Notes: generated by a model from the letters alone, not told the origin. DNA of 64,000 nt from Emergencia timonensis (GCF_900086585.1 NZ_FLKM01000009.1:124001-188000); one strand, 5' to 3'; shown: positions 48,591 through 58,633, numbered from the stretch's first letter. Made by a program: numbers and translations.

Positions 48591-48866
48591 ATGAATGAAG
48601 AAAAGCGCATCAATGCCGGTTATGAGATCATGGAAAGCTGTACCATCGGGAGTACGGAATTGGTGATCGGCCATAACCCGAAAGCCTCGAATCCGTATGT
48701 CTGCTGGTATTGCAAAAACGGAACGGATTATTTCTGGGGCTGCTATGTCAATGAACTTTCTGCGGCGAGGGAGAAACTGAATGAGCGGTATCAGACGGAA
48801 TGCCGTCTGCCTTACAACAACCCTTCTTCCCCAAAGCAGAAAAGCGGTGATGACCGTGAACGGTAA
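48591..48866 (+). CDS. Conjugative-element protein, unknown, related to the gene at 48998
   Basis: The 91-residue protein starts MNEEKRINAGYEIMESCTIG. Its first 50 residues resemble the N-terminus of the protein encoded at 48998-49594 (MN-E/D-EKR, Y-x-I/V, IG-x-x-E-V/L, PYV-x-x-Y). The module may bind DNA or interact with the large methylase-helicase, but no function is known. It overlaps the next small gene by 17 bases. Confidence 0.6.
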   Translation: MNEEKRINAGYEIMESCTIGSTELVIGHNPKASNPYVCWYCKNGTDYFWGCYVNELSAAREKLNERYQTECRLPYNNPSSPKQKSGDDRER

Positions 48867-49005
48867 AAAGAAGAAATATGACTGTACGACCTGCCCCTAT
48901 CCCCGATATAAGGACAGGTCAATGATTTTCTGCGATGTCTGTATCCGAAAAATCTTAGACGAGCAGAACAGGAAAAAACAAAGAAAGGATGATGCTGATG
49001 AATGA
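48850..49005 (+). CDS. Small zinc-ribbon-like protein
   Basis: The 51-residue protein (from ATG 48850) has CTTCPY and CDVCIRK, two CxxC-like pairs 18 residues apart, compatible with one bound zinc. The C-terminus is highly charged. The longer frame from 48781 has no ribosome site. It overlaps both neighbours slightly. Confidence 0.5.
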   Translation: MTVNGKKKKYDCTTCPYPRYKDRSMIFCDVCIRKILDEQNRKKQRKDDADE

Positions 49006-49594
49006 CGAGAAAAGGATGATCGGCAACTATGCTGTGGAACAGAGTATCCACATCGGAAAGAAAGAAGTTGTTTTCTGTGTCGATAAACGGGCGGAACATC
49101 CCTATGTAGTCTGCTACTGCGATTACAATAATCCGTTTTCCGCACCATGGCCAACCGACGCCGTAGGCACAGAGGATTATCTGGAAGCTATGCAGATTTT
49201 TTGTGATCGTGTGCAGACACAGATCGAACAGACACGAGCCGAACAGGAAAAATTCAAGTTTAACCCTACCCCCTTTACAGTCGCTGACTGTATTCCTGAC
49301 ATGAGGAATAAAAGCATTGTGGGCAAGGTGGTTGTGATCAATGCAGAACCGAAGCGATACGAATATCAGCACGCTGCTTACCAGCTTGTACTTGCGGAAG
49401 GCGGAAACGGTGCCACCGGCGGCAGAGGTCAGGCAGTCTTTGGTACCTGCCTTGCTACCGGCGAGCATAGCCGCTGGGAACGGTATGATGTCCTTGGTGA
49501 GATCAAGCCGGAGCGTATGCCCCAATGGGCCAAGGATGCCTTGAAAACTATCCAGAAAGAGCAAAAAGCGAAACACAGCCGGGAGGAACGTTGA
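48998..49594 (+). CDS. Conjugative-element protein, unknown (198 residues)
   Basis: Starting at ATG 48998 (AAAGGATGATG upstream; in-frame ATGs at 48989 and 48992 also exist), the protein has an N-terminal module shared with the 48591 gene. The C-terminal domain (about 85-190, VADCIPDMRNKSIVGKVVVINAEPKRYEYQ ... LAEGGNGATGGRGQAVFGTCL) is beta-rich and ends with a helical basic tail. No named family was recognised. It is part of the small-gene cluster upstream of the methylase-helicase. Confidence 0.6.
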   Translation: MNDEKRMIGNYAVEQSIHIGKKEVVFCVDKRAEHPYVVCYCDYNNPFSAPWPTDAVGTEDYLEAMQIFCDRVQTQIEQTRAEQEKFKFNPTPFTVADCIPDMRNKSIVGKVVVINAEPKRYEYQHAAYQLVLAEGGNGATGGRGQAVFGTCLATGEHSRWERYDVLGEIKPERMPQWAKDALKTIQKEQKAKHSREER

Positions 49595-49595
49595 T

Positions 49596-50288
49596 ATGGA
49601 AATCAGACCATTAACTGCGGCTGAACAAAATTATGTGTATTCACAGAGTTCTCAAATCAGCGGACAGACCGGCAATATTGGCCATTTGCGGGGCGATTTT
49701 GCTGACTCTGGATATGGTTTCTATACCATATGGTTTGATACCAGACCGCAATGGAAATCAGAAGAATTTAAGAATGAGCTTGATGAAGTAGTGAATACCC
49801 TGCGGGAAAATCACGGATTATTGCATAACCGATATGATATGAAGGCTTTCGCAAAGAGCTATCCTTCAAGTGCTTTGCAGGGAAATTACTGCACAGAATA
49901 TGGGTTTCGGATGGACACGGAGAAATATGCCTTTTTATTCCGGTGCAATCCGACAAAGGGTGACTATAACTTCTATTGGTACTGTTATGTGAAAGAATGG
50001 CTGGACAGACATATGGAGAAAGCAGCACAAGGGATTCGATTTATTGATCCGCATTACAAAGAATTGTTCCGTATTCCTGACGGAGGGAAAATTATTCTTC
50101 ATTTATCATGGGGCGAAACTGCGGAACGTTCCTGCCGCTTTATTGATGAATACCATACAGAGATCGACGGAAATATCTATCACATTTGTGAATTTGCCGA
50201 GCGTATGGAAAGAAACGGCCACACTTATGAACCCAAACCCCAGGAACCACCACATAAAACCGTCAGGCATAAAGAATATGAACGATAA
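49596..50288 (+). CDS. Conjugative-element protein, unknown (230 residues)
   Basis: The 230-residue soluble protein is rich in aromatic residues (for example YCTEYGFRMDTEKYAFLFRCNP and YNFYWYCYVKEWLDRHM) and has no membrane segment or recognised motif. GGAGGAACGTTGAT precedes ATG 49596. Its size and position are common in this type of gut Firmicute element, but no function can be assigned. Confidence 0.6.
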   Translation: MEIRPLTAAEQNYVYSQSSQISGQTGNIGHLRGDFADSGYGFYTIWFDTRPQWKSEEFKNELDEVVNTLRENHGLLHNRYDMKAFAKSYPSSALQGNYCTEYGFRMDTEKYAFLFRCNPTKGDYNFYWYCYVKEWLDRHMEKAAQGIRFIDPHYKELFRIPDGGKIILHLSWGETAERSCRFIDEYHTEIDGNIYHICEFAERMERNGHTYEPKPQEPPHKTVRHKEYER

Positions 50289-50300
50289 GGAGGATAGATA

Positions 50301-50525
50301 ATGGCGATCAACCAGAAAGCGGTCAAAGTCATCAATAAGATTCTGGACGCTGGTTTTACCGATGAAAAAGCAATCTCCGCCATGACGATGGACGATATTC
50401 TCTCTATCCAGGGCATTACCGTGGCGGATATTGCGCTCATCAATGAATTGCAGAAAAGCATAAAAGCAAACAGGGTGATTTCCTTTTTGACGGAGAGGAC
50501 AAGGAATAATCCTGAAAATCAATAA
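50301..50525 (+). CDS. Small helical conjugative-element protein
   Basis: The 74-residue protein (MAINQKAVKVINKILDAGFTDEKAISAMTMDDILSIQG...) is all-helical and may hold a short helix-turn-helix-like pair, TDEKAISAMTMDDILSIQGIT. AAGGAGGATAGATA precedes ATG 50301. It ends 15 bases before the large methylase-helicase and probably shares its transcript. Confidence 0.6.
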   Translation: MAINQKAVKVINKILDAGFTDEKAISAMTMDDILSIQGITVADIALINELQKSIKANRVISFLTERTRNNPENQ

Positions 50526-50540
50526 GGAGGTGGAAATGAA

Positions 50541-53500
50541 ATGGCTGCAAAGTATCAGCTGATTACCGAGCTGTATCGGCGCACAGAAATTGCGGTAGCT
50601 AAGAACCCGCAGACATGGCAGAACTTTCTTGCCGCTGCCTGCCGGAATTACAAATGCCGCTTTGACGAACAGCTCTTAATCTTTGCCCAGCGCCCGGATG
50701 CGGTTGCCGTGGCACAGCTTGAAACCTGGAACAAACAGTTCCGGCGCTGGGTAAATAAAGACAGCAAAGGGATTGCGGTATTTGACCCCAAAGGCCGCAG
50801 GAATACCCTGAAATATTACTTTGATGTGTCAGACACACACGAAGGTTATTACGGCAGCCGTCCTGTTCCGATATGGCAGATGGAAACCCGATACGAGCAG
50901 CCTGTGATGGAACGGCTTTCTGACAGGTTTGGAGAACTGGAAAGTACCGATCTTGCCTCTGCCCTGATGGAAACAGCGAAAAATGCCGTGGAAGATCATC
51001 TGCAGGACTATCTTTCACAGCTCAAAGATGTGACAGCGGACAGTTTCTTAGAAGAACTGGACGATTTGAATATTGAGGTCATGTACCAGCGGCTGGCCGT
51101 AAACAGTGTGGCATTTATGCTGGTCAGCCGCTGTGGTCTGGATACGGGCGAATACTTTGAACGTGAGGATTTTCAGGACATTGTGAACTTTAATACCCCT
51201 GCCACTATTAACGCCCTTGGTATTGCAACAAGTGACATTGCGGAAATGGCACTCCGGGAAATCTCACAAACGATCCGGGATGTGCAGGTGGCAGAAAAAA
51301 CACAATCCCGCACCTTTGCGCAGGAAACACAATCTTCGTATGATAGAAGCAGAAAACAACCCGAAAGGAGCAATAATCATGGAGAACATCACATATACCC
51401 GTCAGGGGGATTATCTTATTCCCGACCTGACATTACCGACAGAGCCAGAACTTCCGCTTGGCAGATACGCATTGATGCACCGGGATTATCTGGAGCAGCA
51501 CAAGAGAGTGACCTATCTCAACCTTCTGACACAGGGCAGGCTGAACGAGCATCTGTACCAGACGGAACAGACAGCGCTCCAGAGGCTGGAGCTTCTGACG
51601 AAGCAGCTGTCAGCCGAGCAGGGCGTGACGGAGGAACTGAAAGAGAAAGCACCGATGCAGTGGGTGGGAATGATGAACAACATTCGCAGTCAGGCGGAGG
51701 AGCTGATCCTGAACGAGCTGATCTACCGCTAAGCACAGCCAATGAAGAAGAAGTCATAGCCAATCTTCCTACCGTAGAGGAACAAATCGAACAGATTGCA
51801 GAAGCAGAGGACGAAAAATCCTCTGCTTTTTCTGTTTCACAGGAAGATATTGACTCTGTCCTGGTAAGAGGAAGCGGCTTTGAAAATGGCAAGTACCGTA
51901 TCTACCGTCAATTTCAGAAGCATGAGGATAAGAAAGCCAACATTGCCTTTCTTAAAAATGAGTACGGCACCGGCGGCGGTACGCACAGTTATCCCGATGG
52001 GACACAGGGCGGGACATGGCATGACAGTAAAGGGATCGGAATTGAAAAGCATGGTTCCTATACCAACCCCGACCTTGTACTTTCGTGGTCAAAAGTAGAA
52101 AAACGGATCAGGGAACTGATTCAAAATGACCGCTATTTCAATGCCAAGGAAAAAGACCACTATCCTGAATTCCTGGAAAGTGTGGAAGCTCCCCAGTATG
52201 AAATTGATGCACAGCGGAAAATGGCAAGGCAGCGTTTTATTGATGCTCACCGTGAGCTTCCGCCTGCGGATAAGAGAGATACCCTTTCTTTGCGGCTGTC
52301 TGATTTTATCCGTGATCTGGATCATTACGAAAAGGATCTGCTCAAAGAAGTGGATCGTGCCGATCTTGCCGATGTTCCTGCCGAACAGATGGAGCAGCTT
52401 CTTTCAGAGCCTGCCACTGTCCAGCAGCTGCTTGATTTTCTGACGAAAGTGCAGAGGCAGACTGTCAGCGTTTACAGCCGGAGCAATGCATGGCGCTTTT
52501 CCCAGGAACTTCTGGAACTTCACCCTGTCCGCTACCTCTATCACGAGGGAGATACGGTGTATCTGGGAGCAGATAAATATGAAGTATCTGCCTTTGATGA
52601 AACTGCTGTATCCCTTCAAAATCCTGAATTTCCCCTGTTCGGGAAAGAAATGAGCCGGACGGATTTTGAAGAAAAGCTCCGTGAAAATCCTGCCAATGAC
52701 CACCTGAAGGTCATCATTACAGAAATGCAGGACAAGGAAACACCTGCCGAAACAAAGCCTGACCGTCTGGTATTTTCTATTGGCTTTTCAGAACACCCCG
52801 CCTTTTATGACCGGGAACTGAAGGATCGATACACCGACCTGAGCTTTGCCCTTGGCAATTATCTTCTGGGTGTTTTGGACGAGAAGCAGCACCGGGAAAG
52901 ACAGGCGGAAGAAAATCATGTTGGATGGTATCACAAGACCGATTTTGAGATTACGGCCACTATCGGCGGCGAGGATTTTCACTATGAGGGACGCTTTGAC
53001 ATTGGAGATGGCGAGGGCGATCTGATTGCCCATATCAAAAACTTCTATGAATACTCCCTTTCCCCCAACTGTCCATTTATTCCCGAATGGAAGAAACAGG
53101 GCGAGGATTTCTATCGTGAGAAACTAGAGAGCCTGCAATGGGGACGAGATGTATTCCTTCCCTATCTGGAACAGCATAAGACGCTGACGCCAGAGGACGA
53201 GAAGCTCTTTGCGGAAATCATGTCAACCGAAAATGACTGGTTCCGTGTCCCGGAGGACAAGAATACAAGCCTTGCCGGGCGTTTGGTGGACTTCATTGAG
53301 GAAGTTGATCCATATGAGTATCAGGACACCTTGGAAGTTGGAGAAACCAAAGAGGATGCTATTCAGAAAATCGAGGCAGATTTAGCTGATCCGGCGCATG
53401 TGCAAAGTTATGTGGAACAGCTGACGCAGTGGCAGGAAGAATTGGAGGATGAAGAACAAAAAGAGATCTGCAGACAGCTTATTGCTGAATTGCAGCCCAT

Positions 53501-56500
53501 TGCCAGACAGGAAGAAAAAGAACAAGATGGAGTTTCACAGGATTCTTCCGACCTGATCGGTAAGGAAATCGTGATCGACAACCGAAGATACCGGATTGAA
53601 CGTGTAGGAGAAATCAGCGGTGATGTGTCTATGCGTGACATCACGTTCCAGAACCATGTTGGTTTCCCGATCAATCGTGTGGAAAAAATCAGTTATATCC
53701 GCAGGCTTTTGGAGCAGCCACAGCCAGAGCTTTCCTCGGAAGAACACACAGACAAATCCGCTGCGCCTTCTTCTGACCGGCACAATTATCGGATTACGGA
53801 AGATACTTTAGGTGTCGGCGGTGCAAAAGAAAAATTCAGAAACAACATGGCAGCCATCCATCTGCTCCATGAGCTGGAACTGGAAAATCGTCTTGCTACA
53901 CCCGAAGAACAGGAAGTCCTTGCCCGTTATGTTGGCTGGGGCGGCCTATCCATGGCCTTTGACGAGAACAATGCTGCCTGGGCAGAAGAATTTAAGGAGC
54001 TGAACGCCAGCCTCTCCCCGGAAGAATACCGGGCAGCTATGGAGTCCACTCTGACAGCGTTCTATACCCCGCCGGTTGTCATCAAAGCCATGTACGAAGC
54101 ACTTGACCATATGGGATTTTCCGGCGGTACGATTTTGGAACCGTCCTGCGGAACCGGCAATTTCTTTGGCCTGATCCCGGATGGTATGGCAGGCTCAACG
54201 CTTCACGGTGTAGAAATCGACTCTCTTACGGGAAGAATTGCAAAGCAGCTTTACCAGAAAGCCAGCATTGCCATTGAGGGATTTGAGCAGACGAGGCTTC
54301 CCGATGACCACTTTGATGTCGTTGTCGGCAATGTGCCGTTTGGCGATTTTAAGGTCAATGACAGCCGTTACAACGCCCAGAAATTCCTGATCCACGATTA
54401 TTTCTTTGCGAAAGCATTGGATAAAGTCCGCAGCGGCGGCGTAGTGGCCTTTATCACTTCCAAGGGAACGATGGACAAAACAAGCCCGGAGGTGCGGAAA
54501 TATATCGCACAAAGGGCGGAACTTTTAGGAGCCATCCGCCTGCCGAACAATACGTTCCGTGCCAATGCAGGGACAGAAGTCACCAGTGACATCCTCTTTT
54601 TGCAAAAGCGTGACCGCATTGCAGATGTGGAACCGGATTGGGTACACCTGGATACCGATGAGAACGGGATCACGATGAACCGCTATTTTGTACAGCACCC
54701 GGAAATGATCCTGGGCGAAATGAAAATGGAAAGTACCCGTTTTGGTTTTGACTCTGTCTGTAAGGCATACAAAGACATTCCACTTGCAGACCTGTTAAGC
54801 AAAGCTGTCCAGAACATTCAGGGAGAAATCCCGGAGTATGAAAAAGGGATTGATGAAATCTCGGATGAGCCGGACGCTTCTGTTCCTGCCGACACAAATG
54901 TGCGCAATTTTTCCTTTACCATGGTGGATGGAAAAGTCTACTTCCGGGAAAATGACCGCATGACCCCGGCCACAGTATCTATGACCGCAGAGAGCCGCAT
55001 CAAGGGATTGATCCAGATCCGTGACTGTGTCAGAAAGCTCATCGAGTATCAGACGGAGGATTATCCAGAAGAAATGATACGCACCGAACAGGAAAACCTG
55101 AACCGGCTGTACGATGCGTTTTCCCAAAAATACGGGCTGATCAACAGCCGTGGCAACTATCTGGCCTTTGCATCAGACGAAAGCTACTTCCTGTTATGCT
55201 CTTTGGAAGTGCTGGATGATGAGGGCAATTTCAAACGAAAAGCAGATATGTTCACGAAGCGGACGATCAAGCCCCACCGGGAAGTTACTTCTGTGGAAAC
55301 GGCCAGTGAAGCCCTTGCCCTTTCGATTGGGGAAAAAGCGCTTGTTGACCTGCCTTATATGGAGCAGCTTACAGGCAAACCCCAGGAGGAACTGGTACAG
55401 GATTTGCAGGGCGTGATCTTCCGTATCCCTGTTTCGGAACCGGCAAAATATGTGACTGCTGACGAATATCTGTCCGGCAATGTGCGGACAAAACTTTTAA
55501 GCGCACAGGCTGCGGCAAAGGAAGATCCAGCGTATGAAATCAATGTAGAAGCCTTAAAGCAGGTGATCCCCAAAGACCTGTCAGCGGCAGAAATCTCCGT
55601 CCGTCTGGGTACCACCTGGATACCGCAGGAGGATATTCAGCGGTTTGTTATGGAGCTTCTTACCCCTTCCAGCTATGCGGCAGGAAGAATCCGAGTGCGC
55701 TACACCCCAATGAATGGCGACTGGTTTATTGAAAATAAGAGCTCCGATTTCGGAAATGTCAAGGCGGACAGCACCTATGGTACAAAAAGGGCTTCCGCCT
55801 ATCGTATTATTGAGGACACCTTAAACCTGCGTGATACCCGTATTTTTGATTATGTGTATGATGAAAACGGAAATAAAAAAGCCGTATTCAATGCCAAAGA
55901 AACCACGGCAGCGCAGGCAAAGCAGGAAGCAATCAAACAGGCATTTCAGGATTGGATCTGGAAAGACCCGGCACGCAGGAGCCGACTGGTGCGGTATTAC
56001 AACGACACGTTCAATTCCGTCCGCCCCCGTGAGTATGACGGAAGCCATATCGTATTTGGCGGTATCAGCCCGGAGATCACACTCCGGCCCCATCAGGTCA
56101 ATGCCATTGCCCATATCCTGTATGGCGGCAACACACTCCTTGCCCACAAGGTGGGCGCAGGAAAGACCTTTGAAATGGTTGCTGCGGCACAGGAAAGCAA
56201 ACGCCTTGGATTATGCAATAAGTCGATGTTCGTTGTTCCCAATCATCTTGTGGGGCAATGGGCTTCCGAGTATCTCAGGCTGTACCCAAGTGCCAATATC
56301 CTTGTAACCCGCAGGCAGGATTTTGAGACGGGCAACCGGAAAAAGTTCTGTTCCCGCATTGCCACCGGCGATTACGATGCGGTCATTATCGGGCATAGTC
56401 AGTTTGAGAAAATCCCTATGAGTATTGAGCGGCAGAGAGAACAGCTTCAGCGCCAGCTCGATGACATTGAGCGTGGGATTGATGATGTGAAGGCAAGCAA

Positions 56501-58553
56501 AGGCGAACAGTTCACGGTCAAGCAGCTGATGAAAACCAGAAAGGCGATTCAGGCAAAACTGGATAAGCTCAATGACACCAAGCGAAAGGATACAGTTATT
56601 GATTTTGAACAGCTCGGCATCGACAGGCTCTTTATTGATGAGAGCCATTTTTATAAGAACCTGTATCTTTATACCAAGATGCGAAATGTAGGCGGGATCG
56701 CCCAGACGGAAGCCCAGAAATCCAGCGACCTTTTTATGAAGTGCCGCTATCTGGATGAAATCACAGGCAACCGGGGAACGATCTTTGCCACGGGAACCCC
56801 GATCAGCAACTCCATGGTCGAGCTGTATTCGGTACAGCGCTACTTGCAGTATGATGCGCTTTTACGGAATGGTTTGCAGCATTTTGACAGCTGGGCATCC
56901 ACCTTTGGTGAGACAGTCACCGCTCTGGAGCTGGCTCCGGAGGGAACCAATTACCGGGCGAAAACCCGCTTTGCCAAGTTTTTCAACCTGCCGGAGCTGA
57001 TGCTGATGTTCCGGGAGGTGGCGGATATTCAAACCGCCGATATGCTGAAGCTCCCTGTTCCGACGGTCAAGTACCACAACATCAAGACCAAGCCAAGTGA
57101 AATCCAGACGGAACTGGTCGCTTCTCTTGCCAAACGAGCAGAAAAAGTCCGTGCAAGGCTTGTGGAGCCGAATGTGGACAACATGCTCAAGATTACCAAC
57201 GATGGTCGAAAACTTGCCCTTGACCAGAGGATGATCGACCCCATGTTGCCGGATGATCCCAACAGCAAGGTGAATGCCTGTGTGGACAACGTGTATCGTA
57301 TTTGGGAAGAATATGCGGATACGAAAGCAACCCAGCTGGTGTTCTGCGACCTGTCTACCCCGAAAAATGACGGGACTTTTAATGTCTATGATGACATCCG
57401 GGAAAAGCTGATCGCCCGTGGCATCCCTGCCGAACAGATACGGTTTATCCATGAAGCTACCAGTGACGCACAGAAAAAGGAACTGTTTGCAAAGGTCAGA
57501 AGCGGCGAAGTCCGTGTGCTGCTGGGTTCAACCCCTAAGATGGGCGCAGGTACCAATGTACAGGACAGACTCATTGCCATTCATAATCTGGATTGCCCGT
57601 GGCGTCCATCCGATCTGGAACAGCGCCAGGGACGTATTGAGCGCCAGGGAAACATGTTCCCGGAAGTTCAGGTTTACCGTTATGTGACGGAGCAGACCTT
57701 TGATGCTTATCTCTATCAGCTGGTGGAATCGAAGCAGAAATTTATCTCCCAGATCATGACCAGCAAAAGTCCTGTCCGCTCTGCGGAAGATGTGGATGAG
57801 GTGGCCCTTTCCTTTGCGGAAGTCAAAATGCTTGCCACAGGGGACGAGCGTTTCAAGGAAAAAATGGACTTAGACATTCAGGTTTCCAAGCTCAAAGTGC
57901 TGAAACAAAGCTATCTATCCGAGCATTACGACCTTGAGGACAGGATACTGAAATATTTCCCGCAGACCATTAAGGAATGTGAACAGCGGATTGTCTGCTA
58001 TGAAGCCGATGCTTCCCTTGCCCGGCAGCATCAGCCGCAGGGTGAAGAAAAGTTCTGTCCGATGACCGTAAAAGGAATCACTTATACGGAGAAAGCAGCC
58101 GCAGGAGAGATGCTTCTTGCGGTTTGTAAAGAATATCCGATGGCAGAGCCTGCGGAAATCGGCAGCTATCGTGGGTTCAAACTGGAAGTTTTCTATGATA
58201 CCTTCAATGCCCATTACTGTTTATATCTTTGCGGAAAGGCAAAGCACAAAGTAGATTTAGGTACTGATCCACTGGGTAACCTGACCCGAATTGAAAATGA
58301 GCTTGCGAAAATTCCTGCAAAACTGGAAGCCGCAAAAATCAAAAAAGCAGAAACGATGGAACAGCTTGAAACCGCTAAAATTGAGGTGGAAAAGCCGTTT
58401 GGCTTTGAAGATGAACTGAAAGAGAAATCAGAACGGCTCAATGCCCTCAACATCGAGCTGAATTTAGATCAGAAAGATCCCGCTGTGCTTGATGCAGAGC
58501 CGGAGCAAAGTGAGGAACCGCCCGAAAGAAAATGCGCAAGCCGGGAGAGATAA
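50541..58553 (+). CDS. Giant N6-adenine methylase-like / SNF2-type helicase fusion
   Basis: The 2670-residue protein is the hallmark giant of many Firmicute conjugative elements. The N-terminal part (about 1-260) resembles the ArdC-type ssDNA-binding fold (WQNFLAAACRNYKCRFDEQLLIFAQRPDA). A low-complexity linker (about 265-400) encodes tnpV in another frame. The middle holds a methylase-like domain with EPSCGTGNF (about 1200) and GNVPFGDF (about 1260) in place of the usual NPPY. The C-terminal helicase has Walker A AHKVGAGKT (about 1870), DESH (about 2030), GTPISN and the RQGRIERQGN motif VI (about 2360). It may protect or remodel transferred DNA. The methylase may be inactive, given NVPF. Confidence 0.9.
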   Translation: MAAKYQLITELYRRTEIAVAKNPQTWQNFLAAACRNYKCRFDEQLLIFAQRPDAVAVAQLETWNKQFRRWVNKDSKGIAVFDPKGRRNTLKYYFDVSDTHEGYYGSRPVPIWQMETRYEQPVMERLSDRFGELESTDLASALMETAKNAVEDHLQDYLSQLKDVTADSFLEELDDLNIEVMYQRLAVNSVAFMLVSRCGLDTGEYFEREDFQDIVNFNTPATINALGIATSDIAEMALREISQTIRDVQVAEKTQSRTFAQETQSSYDRSRKQPERSNNHGEHHIYPSGGLSYSRPDITDRARTSAWQIRIDAPGLSGAAQESDLSQPSDTGQAERASVPDGTDSAPEAGASDEAAVSRAGRDGGTERESTDAVGGNDEQHSQSGGGADPERADLPLSTANEEEVIANLPTVEEQIEQIAEAEDEKSSAFSVSQEDIDSVLVRGSGFENGKYRIYRQFQKHEDKKANIAFLKNEYGTGGGTHSYPDGTQGGTWHDSKGIGIEKHGSYTNPDLVLSWSKVEKRIRELIQNDRYFNAKEKDHYPEFLESVEAPQYEIDAQRKMARQRFIDAHRELPPADKRDTLSLRLSDFIRDLDHYEKDLLKEVDRADLADVPAEQMEQLLSEPATVQQLLDFLTKVQRQTVSVYSRSNAWRFSQELLELHPVRYLYHEGDTVYLGADKYEVSAFDETAVSLQNPEFPLFGKEMSRTDFEEKLRENPANDHLKVIITEMQDKETPAETKPDRLVFSIGFSEHPAFYDRELKDRYTDLSFALGNYLLGVLDEKQHRERQAEENHVGWYHKTDFEITATIGGEDFHYEGRFDIGDGEGDLIAHIKNFYEYSLSPNCPFIPEWKKQGEDFYREKLESLQWGRDVFLPYLEQHKTLTPEDEKLFAEIMSTENDWFRVPEDKNTSLAGRLVDFIEEVDPYEYQDTLEVGETKEDAIQKIEADLADPAHVQSYVEQLTQWQEELEDEEQKEICRQLIAELQPIARQEEKEQDGVSQDSSDLIGKEIVIDNRRYRIERVGEISGDVSMRDITFQNHVGFPINRVEKISYIRRLLEQPQPELSSEEHTDKSAAPSSDRHNYRITEDTLGVGGAKEKFRNNMAAIHLLHELELENRLATPEEQEVLARYVGWGGLSMAFDENNAAWAEEFKELNASLSPEEYRAAMESTLTAFYTPPVVIKAMYEALDHMGFSGGTILEPSCGTGNFFGLIPDGMAGSTLHGVEIDSLTGRIAKQLYQKASIAIEGFEQTRLPDDHFDVVVGNVPFGDFKVNDSRYNAQKFLIHDYFFAKALDKVRSGGVVAFITSKGTMDKTSPEVRKYIAQRAELLGAIRLPNNTFRANAGTEVTSDILFLQKRDRIADVEPDWVHLDTDENGITMNRYFVQHPEMILGEMKMESTRFGFDSVCKAYKDIPLADLLSKAVQNIQGEIPEYEKGIDEISDEPDASVPADTNVRNFSFTMVDGKVYFRENDRMTPATVSMTAESRIKGLIQIRDCVRKLIEYQTEDYPEEMIRTEQENLNRLYDAFSQKYGLINSRGNYLAFASDESYFLLCSLEVLDDEGNFKRKADMFTKRTIKPHREVTSVETASEALALSIGEKALVDLPYMEQLTGKPQEELVQDLQGVIFRIPVSEPAKYVTADEYLSGNVRTKLLSAQAAAKEDPAYEINVEALKQVIPKDLSAAEISVRLGTTWIPQEDIQRFVMELLTPSSYAAGRIRVRYTPMNGDWFIENKSSDFGNVKADSTYGTKRASAYRIIEDTLNLRDTRIFDYVYDENGNKKAVFNAKETTAAQAKQEAIKQAFQDWIWKDPARRSRLVRYYNDTFNSVRPREYDGSHIVFGGISPEITLRPHQVNAIAHILYGGNTLLAHKVGAGKTFEMVAAAQESKRLGLCNKSMFVVPNHLVGQWASEYLRLYPSANILVTRRQDFETGNRKKFCSRIATGDYDAVIIGHSQFEKIPMSIERQREQLQRQLDDIERGIDDVKASKGEQFTVKQLMKTRKAIQAKLDKLNDTKRKDTVIDFEQLGIDRLFIDESHFYKNLYLYTKMRNVGGIAQTEAQKSSDLFMKCRYLDEITGNRGTIFATGTPISNSMVELYSVQRYLQYDALLRNGLQHFDSWASTFGETVTALELAPEGTNYRAKTRFAKFFNLPELMLMFREVADIQTADMLKLPVPTVKYHNIKTKPSEIQTELVASLAKRAEKVRARLVEPNVDNMLKITNDGRKLALDQRMIDPMLPDDPNSKVNACVDNVYRIWEEYADTKATQLVFCDLSTPKNDGTFNVYDDIREKLIARGIPAEQIRFIHEATSDAQKKELFAKVRSGEVRVLLGSTPKMGAGTNVQDRLIAIHNLDCPWRPSDLEQRQGRIERQGNMFPEVQVYRYVTEQTFDAYLYQLVESKQKFISQIMTSKSPVRSAEDVDEVALSFAEVKMLATGDERFKEKMDLDIQVSKLKVLKQSYLSEHYDLEDRILKYFPQTIKECEQRIVCYEADASLARQHQPQGEEKFCPMTVKGITYTEKAAAGEMLLAVCKEYPMAEPAEIGSYRGFKLEVFYDTFNAHYCLYLCGKAKHKVDLGTDPLGNLTRIENELAKIPAKLEAAKIKKAETMEQLETAKIEVEKPFGFEDELKEKSERLNALNIELNLDQKDPAVLDAEPEQSEEPPERKCASRER
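51379..51732 (+). CDS. tnpV: TnpV-family protein overprinted inside the methylase-helicase gene
   Basis: A 117-residue frame, shifted relative to the host gene, encodes a typical TnpV protein: ITYTRQGDYLIPDLTLPTEPE, LGRYALMHRDYLEQHKRVTYLNLL, LNEHL, and the C-terminal WVGMMNNIRSQAEELILNELIY. AAAGGAG (51364-51370) is 8 bases before ATG 51379. In the long frame the same DNA encodes a Ser/Gly/Asp/Arg-rich linker (residues about 280-397), so the host protein tolerates whatever the tnpV frame requires. TnpV proteins are transposon-associated with unknown biochemical role. Confidence 0.8.
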   Translation: MENITYTRQGDYLIPDLTLPTEPELPLGRYALMHRDYLEQHKRVTYLNLLTQGRLNEHLYQTEQTALQRLELLTKQLSAEQGVTEELKEKAPMQWVGMMNNIRSQAEELILNELIYR

Positions 58554-58570
58554 ATTCCCTTTTTGCACAT

Positions 58571-58599
58571 TTGTATTGCATAAATATGGGCAGTATAAT
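58571..58599 (+). promoter_or_regulatory. Promoter of 109-residue ORF
   Basis: TTGTAT (58571-58576) and TATAAT (58594-58599) are separated by 17 bases, shortly after the methylase-helicase stop. Confidence 0.7.
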
Positions 58600-58633
58600 A
58601 AGTGTAGAATTGAAACTATCGGAGGTGAGAGCG

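Noticed and set aside
56862..57452. 196-residue minus-strand ORF
   Set aside because: It is antisense to the conserved helicase domain of the giant element protein; no motif.
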